Notes under the pieces: model-generated
Seen by the model: the letters and a program-made list of their open reading frames with translations, nothing else
Databases searched by the model: none
Told to the model about the DNA's origin: nothing
Source: CALZKI01 sp964567585
GTDB lineage: Bacteria; Bacillota; Clostridia; Lachnospirales; Lachnospiraceae
Length of the DNA: 26,077 bases
Reading direction: 5' to 3'
Assembly: GCA_964567585.1 (NCBI GenBank)
Contig: CAZMND010000021.1
Location: 1 to 26,077, forward strand
Shown: positions 1 to 7,416 of the stretch, piece by piece
Numbering within the stretch: the first letter of the stretch is position 1
How the letters are laid out: every line of letters starts with the position of its first letter
Program-made: the position numbers and the translations under genes

Positions 1-177
1 GTGTAAGAGACTACCGTGTTGTTGGTAACAACAATAGCCATGTAAACCCCATCCGAAGCAAGACCAAATAGAGAACATATGGATTTGCCCGATCCGTTCT
101 CAGGTGGGTCGCTTGAAGCGACTGGTAACAGTCGTTCTAGATAGATGATCATTCACGACATAACCCGGCTTATCGTT
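1..177 (+). ncRNA. rnpB: RNase P RNA, 3' portion (class A)
   Basis: This is the catalytic RNA of RNase P, which trims tRNA 5' leaders. The window begins inside the gene, so the 5' half is missing. Visible hallmarks are GTAAGAGACTACCG near the start (conserved GUAAGAGC..ACCG block), GAAGCAAGACCAAATAG at about 55-71, and the 3' universal element CATAACCCGGCTTATCG ending near 175. It is followed directly by an intrinsic terminator. The exact 3' end is set by eye and could be off by a few bases. Confidence 0.93.
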
Positions 178-190
178 TTGCTTTTATTAT

Positions 191-230
191 AAAAAGACCT
201 TGGTTTGTGAAACTAGGTCTTTTTTATATA
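191..230 (+). terminator. Intrinsic terminator of rnpB
   Basis: AAAAAGACCT (191-200) pairs with AGGTCTTTTT (215-224), with further TTT/AAC pairing inside and a U-rich tail. It lies about 15 bases after the end of the RNase P RNA. Confidence 0.85.
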
Positions 231-315
231 AAAATTTTGCAACTTGTTTACTTTTAATAAAATACGTTGTATATAGAAAGTGATAAAGGTGAATTTTTTG
301 AAACGGAGGCTATAT

Positions 316-677
316 ATGAAATTAATAACTAATACAAAAAAAGAAAGACTAAATCATATGTTGCAAGCGGCTAAAATTATTAATTTGGAAGTAGTTGTGG
401 GCGAACCCTTTGAGAAGGAAGACCACTACAAGACCATGAAAATACATGTGGACTGTATGTAAAAGAAGAAGATTATACAGATGGACTAATTGGTAAATAT
501 TTGATAACGGTACAATTGTTAGGTGAAAGAGAATTAAGAAAATGGAGAGAAAAAGGCTATAAATTAAGAGGAACTAATGGTCTACAATTTTATATTGATA
601 TGCCCGAGGAGAAAGTAAAAGAAATAGAATATAAAATTTTACTTGAGTTTTTCAAAAAAAATAGTATAATAAGTTGA
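316..677 (+). pseudogene. Small protein gene of unknown family, broken by a one-base frameshift
   Basis: A GGAGG at 305-309 precedes the ATG at 316. The first frame encodes about 48 residues (begins MKLITNTKKERLNHMLQAAK) and stops at 460-462. The next frame stays open to a TGA at 675-677 and reads as a continuation: YVKEEDYTDGLIGKYLITVQ, then a Lys/Glu-rich helical end. Adding one base near 452 would join the two halves as ...KIHVD-LYVKEEDY..., giving about 120 residues. I do not recognise the family. Its charged character and small size would fit an orphan immunity-type protein, but nothing in the sequence proves this. A sequencing error is an alternative to a real mutation. Confidence 0.7.
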
Positions 678-702
678 ATACACACAAAATATGGTATACA
701 AT
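674..702 (+). promoter_or_regulatory. Probable sigma-A promoter for the 813 gene
   Basis: TTGAAT at 674-679 and TACAAT at 697-702 are 17 bp apart. The implied 5' leader is about 100 nt. The -35 overlaps the stop codon of the broken upstream gene. Confidence 0.5.
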
Positions 703-812
703 ATAAGTGGGGATAGTACTTTAGATATATTATTAATTTTTACATATTAGAGAATGGGTATGGAGGTAAAAACGTATAATGTAATGGTGAGCTGGAAGGA
801 GGAGTGTTGTAT

Positions 813-1031
813 ATGAAAGAATTGACATGGAAAAAGTACAAGAAAAAAGAAGTCGATTTTGATGTTTTTGACAGATTTGTTATTTATTTGAAAGAAGATT
901 CTGGAAACAACACCAAATTGGCTGAGTACGGCAGCAATTACGATAAGACGGCCTATGAATATGATAAAATGATAGTAGATAGTTGTGAAGAAAAGAATAA
1001 TGTATTACATGTCGTAGTACGTTACAGTTAA
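813..1031 (+). CDS. Small hypothetical protein (72 aa)
   Basis: The start ATG at 813 is chosen because AAGGAGG (796-802) sits 10 bases upstream; GTG 804 and TTG 807 are in frame but too close to that site. The product starts MKELTWKKYKKKEVDFDVFD and is rich in Lys, Asp and Tyr, soluble, with no signal peptide or membrane segment. A mini-frame of 18 residues (ATG 760, TGA 814-816) overlaps its start as ATGA and could be a translationally coupled leader or the relic of another gene. A terminator follows at 1082. Family unknown; the position between rnpB and a metallochaperone operon gives no functional clue. Confidence 0.6.
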   Translation: MKELTWKKYKKKEVDFDVFDRFVIYLKEDSGNNTKLAEYGSNYDKTAYEYDKMIVDSCEEKNNVLHVVVRYS

Positions 1032-1081
1032 AATTAGAGAAGGTTTGTGTAAAAGGTGAAAAATCACATTAGCATTAAGAT

Positions 1082-1114
1082 GAGTAAGTAGTGTAAACTT
1101 CTTACTCGTTTTTT
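1082..1114 (+). terminator. Intrinsic terminator after the 813 gene
   Basis: GAGTAAG (1082-1088) pairs with CTTACTC (1101-1107), extended by an inner AG/CT pair, and is followed by GTTTTTT. Confidence 0.8.
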
Positions 1115-1139
1115 GTTAAGCAAGTATAAACTTTGTATC

Positions 1140-1168
1140 TTGAGATATGACTTAAAAAATAGTATAAT
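1140..1168 (+). promoter_or_regulatory. Sigma-A promoter of the COG0523 operon
   Basis: TTGAGA at 1140-1145 and a perfect TATAAT at 1163-1168 are separated by 17 bp. An AAGGAGG at 1189-1195 follows before the ATG at 1203. I saw no convincing Zur or Fur palindrome overlapping it. Confidence 0.8.
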
Positions 1169-1202
1169 GACCGTTAGGGGAAATTTTTAAGGAGGCAGTA
1201 AA

Positions 1203-2336
1203 ATGACAAAGATTGATATTTTTTCCGGTTTTTTAGGTGCAGGAAAAACTACATTGATTAAAAAATTATTAAAAGAAGTATTAAATAATTCCAAAACCGT
1301 CTTGATTGAAAATGAATTCGGTGAAATTGGTATTGATGGAGGTTTTTTAAAGGAAGCCGGTATTGAAATAAAAGAAATGAATTCAGGCTGTATTTGTTGT
1401 TCTTTGGTAGGTGATTTCGGAACTTCTTTGAAAGAGGTTATTGAAACTTACGCACCGGAGAGAATCTTGATTGAACCGTCAGGTGTAGGAAAATTATCTG
1501 ACGTTATGAAAGCAGTAGAGGGCGTTAAGACAGACGTGCCTGTACAGTTAAACAGCGCAGTAGCTATTGTAGATGCGAAGAAATGTAAAATGTATATGAA
1601 AAATTTTGGTGAGTTTTTCATCAATCAGATTGAACACGCGGGTACAATTGTTTTAAGCAGAACAGATGCTTTAAGCGAAGAAAAGATTGCACAGTGTGTA
1701 CAACTTATTCGTGAACATAATGAAAAAGCAACCATCATTACAACACCATGGGATGATTTGGACGGACAGCTTATTTTAGATACAATTGAAGGTGCAAAAG
1801 ATCTTGAAAAAGAATTGATGGAAGAAGTGATGGAACATCATCATAACGACCATGAACACCATCACGAACACCATCATGAGCACGGTGAACACTGCAGCTG
1901 CGGTTGTCACGACCACGAACATGATCATGATGAAGATCACGAGCACGGTCACCACCATGATGAAGACCACGACCATCATCACGAGCATGGCGAACACTGT
2001 GGTTGCGGCTGTCACGACCATGACCACGACCATGACCACCATGGACACCATCATGCGGATGAAGTATTTACAAGCTTTGGTTTAGAAACACCGGCTATTT
2101 TTGAAAAAACGGAAGTGGAAGCAATTTTGGAAGCGTTGGAGCAGGATGAAACCTACGGTTTTGTACTTCGTGCCAAGGGTATGGTGCCATCAGGAGACGG
2201 AACATGGATTTACTTCGATTATGTACCGGGCGAAAGCAACGTACGTGAAGGAAAGCCTGATGTAACAGGCAAAATCTGTGTGATTGGTTCAAAACTTAAT
2301 GAAGCGAATTTGAAACAGTTATTTGAAAGGAATTAG
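1203..2336 (+). CDS. COG0523/CobW-type metallochaperone GTPase with His/Cys-rich insert
   Basis: A cytosolic G3E-family GTPase thought to deliver or insert a divalent metal, often zinc. Walker A is GFLGAGKTT at residues 9-17, the family-defining metal motif GCICC lies at 62-66, a Walker B-like ILIEPSG follows, and SRTD stands for the guanine-specificity NKxD. Residues about 210-286 form a His/Asp/Glu-rich insert with two copies of an HGEHC-x-CGCHDH motif (227-238 and 262-273), so each copy offers three Cys plus several His. The CobW C-terminal domain fills the end. Length 377 is typical for His-rich members. It lies two bases before a second GTPase gene, so the pair is surely co-transcribed. 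The metal is inferred, not shown; nickel or cobalt are alternatives. Confidence 0.92.
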   Translation: MTKIDIFSGFLGAGKTTLIKKLLKEVLNNSKTVLIENEFGEIGIDGGFLKEAGIEIKEMNSGCICCSLVGDFGTSLKEVIETYAPERILIEPSGVGKLSDVMKAVEGVKTDVPVQLNSAVAIVDAKKCKMYMKNFGEFFINQIEHAGTIVLSRTDALSEEKIAQCVQLIREHNEKATIITTPWDDLDGQLILDTIEGAKDLEKELMEEVMEHHHNDHEHHHEHHHEHGEHCSCGCHDHEHDHDEDHEHGHHHDEDHDHHHEHGEHCGCGCHDHDHDHDHHGHHHADEVFTSFGLETPAIFEKTEVEAILEALEQDETYGFVLRAKGMVPSGDGTWIYFDYVPGESNVREGKPDVTGKICVIGSKLNEANLKQLFERN

Positions 2337-2338
2337 TC

Positions 2339-3268
2339 ATGATACCTGTATTTATGATTAACGGTTTTTTGGAAAGCGGTAAAAGTGAATTTATATCATA
2401 TACTATCGGACAACCTTATTTTGCAACGAGAGGAAGAACACTTCTCATTGTATGTGAAGAAGGTGAAGTAGAGTATGATGCAAAACTTCTCAAAAAGAGC
2501 CGTACAGATATGGTTTTGATTGAAGAGGAAGAAGATTTTTCAATCTCAAACCTTATGGAATTGGAAAAAAAATACAAACCGGAACGTGTTATTATTGAGT
2601 ATAATGGTATGTGGAACTACAAGAATATGAAGCTGCCGATTCATTGGAAAATTGAGCAGCAGATTACAACCATTGATGCGTCCACATTTACAATGTACTA
2701 TACCAATATGAAGTCGTTGTTAGCAGAGATGGTCAGAAAATCAGAAATGATTATTTTTAATCGCTGCGATGGAATCGAAGATTTGAGCAGTTTTAAAAGA
2801 AATATGAAAGCTGTAAATCCACAGGCGGATATTATTTTTGAAGATGCCAACGGAGAAATCAACGAGATTTTGGAAGAGGATTTACCGTTTGATATCAATG
2901 CACCGGTGATTGAACTGGACAATTTGGGCTATGGTATCTGGTATATTGACACGATGGAAAATATGGACAGATATATCGGAAAAACCATTGAATTTACAGC
3001 TATGGTATATGTGCCGGATAATTTCCCGAAGGGTTACTTTGTACCTGGTAGAATGGCTATGACCTGTTGTGCCGATGATATGGCCTTTTTAGGTTATGCT
3101 TGTAGGTATGAAGGAGCGGGAAGCTTAAAACAGAAAGAATGGGTAAAAGTCAGAGCGACTATCCAAAAGGAAAAATTTGTAGGCTACAAAGGCGAAGGAC
3201 CGGTTCTTCATGCTGTAAGTGTTACGAGTACAAAGAAACCGAAAGAAGAGGTTATTAATTTCACATAA
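2339..3268 (+). CDS. COG0523-like GTPase fused to a DUF1980/YcgQ-like C-terminal domain
   Basis: The N-terminal half is a P-loop GTPase of the same class as the upstream gene: NGFLESGKSEF at residues 8-18 holds the Walker A. The CxCC metal motif is absent, the Walker B-like segment reads IIEYNG instead of IEPSG, and NRCD replaces NKxD. From about residue 213 the sequence resembles the C-terminal domain of TIGR03943/DUF1980 (YcgQ) proteins: a YIGKTIEFTAMVYVPD strand, then a GRMAMTCCADDMAFLG block with a Cys pair at 243-244, and a W-V-x-V ending. In the families I know, YcgQ partners a YcgR permease; no permease gene is present here. The stop-to-start gap of two bases indicates translational coupling with the upstream chaperone. 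Likely role: metal homeostasis. The domain assignment at the C-terminus rests on motif memory. Confidence 0.8.
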   Translation: MIPVFMINGFLESGKSEFISYTIGQPYFATRGRTLLIVCEEGEVEYDAKLLKKSRTDMVLIEEEEDFSISNLMELEKKYKPERVIIEYNGMWNYKNMKLPIHWKIEQQITTIDASTFTMYYTNMKSLLAEMVRKSEMIIFNRCDGIEDLSSFKRNMKAVNPQADIIFEDANGEINEILEEDLPFDINAPVIELDNLGYGIWYIDTMENMDRYIGKTIEFTAMVYVPDNFPKGYFVPGRMAMTCCADDMAFLGYACRYEGAGSLKQKEWVKVRATIQKEKFVGYKGEGPVLHAVSVTSTKKPKEEVINFT

Positions 3269-3274
3269 AAAAGA

Positions 3275-3304
3275 AAGAGGGATTGTGGCAACATAATCCC
3301 TTTT
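3275..3304 (+). terminator. Intrinsic terminator of the COG0523 operon
   Basis: A run of pairing from AAAGAGGGATTGTG to CATAATCCCTTTT is capped by a GCAA tetraloop (3288-3291). The stem is about 13 bp with wobble pairs and ends in TTTT. Confidence 0.85.
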
Positions 3305-3337
3305 AAGATATATGGACTTCATATAAGGAGCATTTTT

Positions 3338-4108
3338 ATGCCGATAGAGACTAAGTATGATGAAAAACAGATAAAAAACCGCTTTTTGGAGTTGGCAAAA
3401 CGGTCATATGAACAAAGCTCTTACACGTTTACTGCCTTTTTAGGACTTGCGGAACAATCCATCTTTTGGGAACTGGAAAGAGAGGTGGCCTATGTAGGGT
3501 ATACGTTAGAAGGCGGAACAGACCTTTGTGACAGGAAAGTGATTCGGTTTGGTAAAACTGAAAATTTAGGATATGAAGAGGATTTTCCTATTGTCTGCAT
3601 TAAAATAACACCTATTATCAAAAAGTTTTCGGATGAATTTTCACATAGGGACTTTTTGGGCGCCATTATGAATCTTGGAATCGACAGGAGTACTATCGGA
3701 GATATTTTTTTGTTAGAGAATGAGGGCTATGTTTTTTGCCTTGAAAGTATAGCGGGTTATATTATGGAAAGTCTTGATAAGGTGAAGCATACCCATATAA
3801 AGTGTGAGAAGATGAAGGATTCCTTAAGATTTATTAAAGATGAAGGAAAAACACTGGAAATAACCGTAACATCTGATAGAATAGATGTGGTAGTGGCCGG
3901 TGTGTATCATGTGAGCCGTAGCGAAAGCCTTTCTTTTTTTGAGAAGGGGACTGTGTATGTGAACGGAAGATTGTGCACGAGCAATGCAAAGTCTTTAAAA
4001 GAAGGAGATGTTGTGAATGTCCGCGGAATGGGCAAGTTTCTTTATCAGGGCATTGGTCATATTACAAAAAAAGATAAATGTCGCATAAGCGTACAACTTT
4101 ATAGTTAA
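3338..4108 (+). CDS. ylmH: YlmH-type S4-domain RNA-binding protein
   Basis: The 256-residue length and layout match YlmH: an N-terminal alpha/beta region with the FLGLAEQSIFWELE segment, a central GAIMNLGIDRSTIGDI motif typical of the family, and a C-terminal S4 RNA-binding domain from about residue 185 (SRSESLSFFEKGTVYVNGR, then KSLKEGDVVNVRGMGKF). YlmH proteins bind the large ribosomal subunit, and recent work links them to ribosome-associated quality control alongside RqcH/RqcP; in many Firmicutes the gene sits in the division cluster (ylmEFGH), which is not the case here. The ATG has an AAGGAG site at about 3325-3330. The gene starts after a strong terminator and ends 14 bases before the next gene, so the two may be co-transcribed. 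Confidence 0.88.
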   Translation: MPIETKYDEKQIKNRFLELAKRSYEQSSYTFTAFLGLAEQSIFWELEREVAYVGYTLEGGTDLCDRKVIRFGKTENLGYEEDFPIVCIKITPIIKKFSDEFSHRDFLGAIMNLGIDRSTIGDIFLLENEGYVFCLESIAGYIMESLDKVKHTHIKCEKMKDSLRFIKDEGKTLEITVTSDRIDVVVAGVYHVSRSESLSFFEKGTVYVNGRLCTSNAKSLKEGDVVNVRGMGKFLYQGIGHITKKDKCRISVQLYS

Positions 4109-4122
4109 GTCAGCGAGGATTT

Positions 4123-5646
4123 ATGAAACAATTTAAGGAAAATATGAAGAAAAACTGGACCAGTCCGATTTTTATTCTCGGAAACATTTTTCTCTTCATT
4201 ACGATTTTAGTTACAAGTGCCTTGATTTGGCAGGTAATATATTTTAATACCGTAGATTTTGAGCAGATACTTTATAATCTGTTGTCGCCTATGGATGGTG
4301 CCAATACAGAGGTGTTTACCACCTTTGCGTGGCAGATAACACCGATAGCATTACTGATCAGCATTGTTTTGTCGTCTATTTTGATTACCTTGACAACGGA
4401 CGAAAATGAATCGCCAAGGAAGACAAAGTGGAATGATATTGCGAATTTTATAAGAAAGCATTATCTGACCGTGAATATATTATTGTTTGTAGTAATTGCG
4501 GCCTTTGCATTTGTGAAAATAGGCGGTGCCAGTTATGTGTGGAACCACTATTTTGATAAATCGGTGATTTATGAACACGAATATGTGGACCCGGAAAAAG
4601 TTAAGCTTACGTTCCCTGATGAAAAGAGAAATCTGATTTACATATTCTGTGAGTCTATGGAAAATTCTTTTATGTCGGAAGAATATGGCGGCGCACAGGA
4701 GGAAAATTATATTCCGGAGCTGACCAAGCTAATGGAAGAAAATACTTCCTTTTATAATCCTGTGACGCAAAACGGAGCAGTGGTAACGTACAACTGCGAT
4801 TGGACTGTGGCAGCTATGACAGCCCATACTTCGTCGATTCCGCTTGTTTTGCCGATGGGAGAAAATGAGGAAAACTATACGTCCTTCTTGCCGGGAGTTA
4901 CAAGCCTTGGTGATATTTTGAAGGAGCAAGGCTATAATCAGCAGTTAATTATCGGCTCGGATGTATCTTTCGGCGGTCGCGACAACCTGTTCAGAACCCA
5001 TGGAGAGTATGAGGTTTTTGATTACAATACGGCGATAGAGCGAGGTTATATTCCGGAAGATTATTTTGAATTCTGGGGATATGAGGACAAGAAATTGTTT
5101 GAATATGCCAAAACCGAAATTTTGAATCAGTATGCAAAGGGTGAGCCGTTTAATGTGACCCTTTTAACTGTGGATACACATTTTATGGAAGGGTATCAGT
5201 GTGAAGAGTGTCTGGAAACACACGAAGATCCATATTTAAATACGCTTAATTGTTCCAGCAAACAGATTTATAATTTTGTGGAATGGATTAAAGAGCAGGA
5301 GTTTTACAAAAATACGACCATTGTTATCGCAGGTGACCATTTGAATATGGGAGGCGAATACATCGGAAGTATTGACAGGGAATATAACAGAACCGTGTAT
5401 TTTACCATTGTAAATTCTGCCGTGGAATATACAGGTAATGGGGAACATCTTTACACAACGCTGGATTTCTTCCCGACTACGCTGGCAGCTATGGGAGTAG
5501 AAATAGAAGGAAACCGTTTGGGGCTTGGAACCAATTTGTTTGCAACGGATATGGATACCTTAAGTGATAAGTACGGACAGGATATTTTGTTTGAAGAACT
5601 GGCAAAGAGTTCTGAATATTATACGAAGCATTTTATAGAGGAATAA
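4123..5646 (+). CDS. Membrane LTA synthase/phosphoglycerol transferase-like sulfatase-fold protein
   Basis: Three hydrophobic segments (about residues 14-41, 66-91 and 113-133) anchor an extracellular alkaline-phosphatase/sulfatase-fold domain. Conserved metal and nucleophile positions can be placed: E177 in FCESMEN, T228 in CDWTVAAMTAH (the Thr nucleophile of LtaS/OpgB-type enzymes), D351-T-H353, and D405-H406 in AGDH. The surrounding motif, W-T-x-A-x-M with a following S-IPL, is closer to phosphoglycerol transferase I (MdoB/OpgB) than to canonical LtaS. It has three membrane spans rather than the five of LtaS. Likely role: transfer of glycerol-phosphate or a similar group to a surface glycopolymer. 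The acceptor is unknown. A GAGG ribosome site lies just upstream of the ATG. Confidence 0.85.
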   Translation: MKQFKENMKKNWTSPIFILGNIFLFITILVTSALIWQVIYFNTVDFEQILYNLLSPMDGANTEVFTTFAWQITPIALLISIVLSSILITLTTDENESPRKTKWNDIANFIRKHYLTVNILLFVVIAAFAFVKIGGASYVWNHYFDKSVIYEHEYVDPEKVKLTFPDEKRNLIYIFCESMENSFMSEEYGGAQEENYIPELTKLMEENTSFYNPVTQNGAVVTYNCDWTVAAMTAHTSSIPLVLPMGENEENYTSFLPGVTSLGDILKEQGYNQQLIIGSDVSFGGRDNLFRTHGEYEVFDYNTAIERGYIPEDYFEFWGYEDKKLFEYAKTEILNQYAKGEPFNVTLLTVDTHFMEGYQCEECLETHEDPYLNTLNCSSKQIYNFVEWIKEQEFYKNTTIVIAGDHLNMGGEYIGSIDREYNRTVYFTIVNSAVEYTGNGEHLYTTLDFFPTTLAAMGVEIEGNRLGLGTNLFATDMDTLSDKYGQDILFEELAKSSEYYTKHFIEE

Positions 5647-5650
5647 ACGA

Positions 5651-5698
5651 AAACCGCAGGATTTCACCTTGAAAAGATGAATCTTGCGGTTTGTTTGT
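5651..5698. terminator. Bidirectional terminator between convergent genes
   Basis: AAACCGCAGGATT (5651-5663) pairs with AATCTTGCGGTTT (5680-5692), 13 bp with one G-U. T-rich tracts follow on both strands, so it can serve the sulfatase-like gene (plus) and the nitroreductase (minus). Confidence 0.85.
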
Positions 5699-5730
5699 GT
5701 TATAAATTGAAATTATGTAAACTAAATGAA

Positions 5731-6273
5731 CTATTCCATAATAGTCAGTAGGTCATCTACCGTTTTGCGCTTTGGTGCAACAGGTTCTTCATTTGGATAA
5801 CCAAGAGCGATAAGAGCAACCATTTCACGTTCTTCAGGCATACCAATTAATTCGGCTACTTTATCTTCATCGAAGATGCCCATAATGACTGTGCCAAGAC
5901 CCTGTTCGTGGGCGGCAAGACAGAAACTCTGGGAAGCGATACCGGCATCAAACATCTGCCAGGAGGCGCCTTTTTTGGTCGTGAAAGAACCATCTCTTTC
6001 ATAGCCACAACGGCCTTTGATAATGGTGATTGCAATAAGCATAGCAGCATCACCTATAATGCGGCCGTTGTTTGCGTGAAGTGCGCAACATTCCGCTGCG
6101 ATTTTATCTTTTAATTTGCCTTTAACTGCCACGTAGCGGGTAATCTGTGTGTTTTTCCAGCTTGGTGCAAATGAAGCTGTCTCGATAATGTCTTTAAGAA
6201 CTGCTTCGTCTACCGGTTTGTCCGAAAACTGACGGATACTTCTACGTGTCATAATACATTCTTTTGCTGTCAT
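5731..6273 (-). CDS. Nitroreductase family protein
   Basis: An FMN-dependent NAD(P)H oxidoreductase of the small (about 180-residue) nitroreductase class. The N-terminal RRSIRQFSDKPV is the usual FMN-phosphate binding motif, PSWKNTQ follows the first helix, and GLGTVIMGIFDEDKVAELIG plus ALGYPNEEPVAPKRK are the standard C-terminal signatures. CCTCC on the plus strand at 6281-6285 gives a GGAGG seven bases before the ATG. It stands alone, converging on the sulfatase-like gene. The physiological substrate cannot be read from sequence. Confidence 0.93.
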   Translation of the reverse strand: MTAKECIMTRRSIRQFSDKPVDEAVLKDIIETASFAPSWKNTQITRYVAVKGKLKDKIAAECCALHANNGRIIGDAAMLIAITIIKGRCGYERDGSFTTKKGASWQMFDAGIASQSFCLAAHEQGLGTVIMGIFDEDKVAELIGMPEEREMVALIALGYPNEEPVAPKRKTVDDLLTIME

Positions 6274-6372
6274 AAGAAACCCTCCCTAATATGTAAGTTC
6301 ATAGAAATATCATAACATATGGCGTGAATTTTGGGTAAAAAAATAGATGAAAAATTTGTAATTAAAAATATG

Positions 6373-6401
6373 TTGAATTCTGGAAAAAAATGTATTATAC
6401 T
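6373..6401 (+). promoter_or_regulatory. Promoter of the riboswitch-led toxin/immunity transcript
   Basis: TTGAAT at 6373-6378 and TATACT at 6396-6401 are 17 bp apart. Transcription would start near 6408, just before the conserved GGGGCAAAC of the aptamer. Confidence 0.7.
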
Positions 6402-6407
6402 TTTGCC

Positions 6408-6500
6408 AAGTAAGAGGGGCAAACTTATAGAAATGTAAGGACGCAAAGCTAGAATTCTAAGGTGATATGTACAAATACGTGTTTTACACGAGGTTGTTTT
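6408..6500 (+). promoter_or_regulatory. Probable c-di-GMP-I (GEMM-I) riboswitch aptamer
   Basis: The segment has the ordered landmarks of GEMM-I: GGGGCAAAC (6416-6424), a small hairpin CTTATA-GAAA-TGTAAG (6424-6439) with the GNRA-type GAAA loop, directly followed by the hallmark GGACGCAAAGC (6439-6449), then TTCTAAGG (6455-6462) and a 3' ACGAGGTTG. The 3' part (usually TAGCCxGGTTGCC) is divergent and the closing P1 helix would rely on several G-U pairs, so ligand binding is not certain. It lies between a good promoter and a strong terminator, the standard layout of a transcriptional riboswitch. It precedes the SUKH/nuclease array. Confidence 0.65.
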
Positions 6501-6515
6501 TATAATATTGCTATG

Positions 6516-6568
6516 AAAGTTCGGTTGCAATGAGTGAAAGAAATCATTGTGCTCGGACTTTTTTTATT
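6516..6568 (+). terminator. Intrinsic terminator, likely riboswitch expression platform
   Basis: AAAGTTCG (6516-6523) pairs with CGGACTTT (6554-6561) and GCAATGA (6527-6533) with TCATTGT (6544-6550), an almost continuous 18-bp stem followed by a long T tract. It sits between the aptamer and the first gene, so gene expression needs read-through. Confidence 0.85.
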
Positions 6569-6614
6569 TTAGCAAATGACTATACAAATGCTACGAGGAG
6601 GGTATGGAAACAAA

Positions 6615-7388
6615 ATGGATAATTTAACGAACAATGGTTTAAAAGAGGAAATTCTGACAATTGTAGGGTTGTGTAAGGAATTAGTAAAAGATTATGGCAG
6701 AAGTTCTATGTTTATGAGTGAGCCTGCGACACAACAGATAATCGATGATTGGGAATATGAATATATGGTAGATATTCCAAGCGATTACAAAGAATGGCTC
6801 AAATTCACCAGATTTTCAGTAATACTGTTTGATTTGGCTGTGTTTGAAATGCCATACGAAGATAAACAACTTGTAAATGAAAAGGATATGTTTATCATAG
6901 GACGAATTGTGGGCGATGGCGAACTGGTATGTATGTCTATTCTTACCGGAAAGGTAGTAAGAATTCTTAATGGAAGCAGAAAAGAATATGCCTCTTTCAA
7001 GGAATTTTTGAATAAATGTATTATCAAGATGCTGAAAAACACTTTGGCAAAAGAAGGCGAGAAGTTATTTGAAAATGAATCAATGGGAAAATTCGAGCAT
7101 TTGAATTGTCGTCAGATAGAAGAAAAGACAAGAGCCTTTAATGCACTTGATATTCCTGAAAGAAGAGAGTATCTAGGCTTTCTAAAGAGTATATCAGAGG
7201 ATGTGTATGATGAGTTCTTGGAAGATATAAGAAGACAGGCAGTGCTGGATTATTGGCAACATGAAAGAATGCTTTTGAAACAGGGGCAGGCAACCAGGCA
7301 ATGGAATCCTGCGCAGATGGAAGCCATTATGAATATCAATACAGAAACCGGTTCCTGCGAGAAAGAAGCAGGAAGACCGAGAGGATAA
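6615..7388 (+). CDS. SUKH (SMI1/KNR4) immunity domain fused to a truncated toxin leader
   Basis: The start at 6615 is preferred over in-frame ATGs at 6576 and 6588 because GAGGAGGG (6595-6602) lies upstream and the N-terminus then aligns with the next gene. Residues about 40-145 are a SUKH domain: DDWEYEYMVDIPSDYKEWLK, then FIIGRIVGDGELVCMS and TGKVVRI. SUKH proteins are mostly immunity proteins to nuclease toxins. From Met157 the sequence aligns with the start of the GHH toxin further downstream: FNALDIPERREYL against FNQLSVSDRKQVL, and RRQAVLDYWQHE against RNQAVADFWTHE. It stops (...GSCEKEAGRPRG) just before the nuclease domain would begin. The best reading is an immunity gene that has run into a decapitated toxin module. 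Alternatively it is a functional fused protein. Confidence 0.75.
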   Translation: MDNLTNNGLKEEILTIVGLCKELVKDYGRSSMFMSEPATQQIIDDWEYEYMVDIPSDYKEWLKFTRFSVILFDLAVFEMPYEDKQLVNEKDMFIIGRIVGDGELVCMSILTGKVVRILNGSRKEYASFKEFLNKCIIKMLKNTLAKEGEKLFENESMGKFEHLNCRQIEEKTRAFNALDIPERREYLGFLKSISEDVYDEFLEDIRRQAVLDYWQHERMLLKQGQATRQWNPAQMEAIMNINTETGSCEKEAGRPRG

Positions 7389-7416
7389 TAATATTATAAA
7401 GGAGAGGTAAAAGGAT

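Noticed and set aside
1100..1200. Zur or Fur operator at the COG0523 promoter
   Set aside because: No palindrome of the expected form was found near the -35/-10 boxes.
1776..2085. Long open frames on both strands across the His-rich region (Met/Val-rich and Thr/Met-rich products)
   Set aside because: They are by-products of the CAC/CAT/GAC codon runs of the metallochaperone insert and have no ribosome sites or plausible composition.
6270..6530. Minus-strand open frame of 86 residues upstream of the nitroreductase
   Set aside because: It runs antisense through the riboswitch promoter and aptamer, and the product looks like random AT-rich translation.
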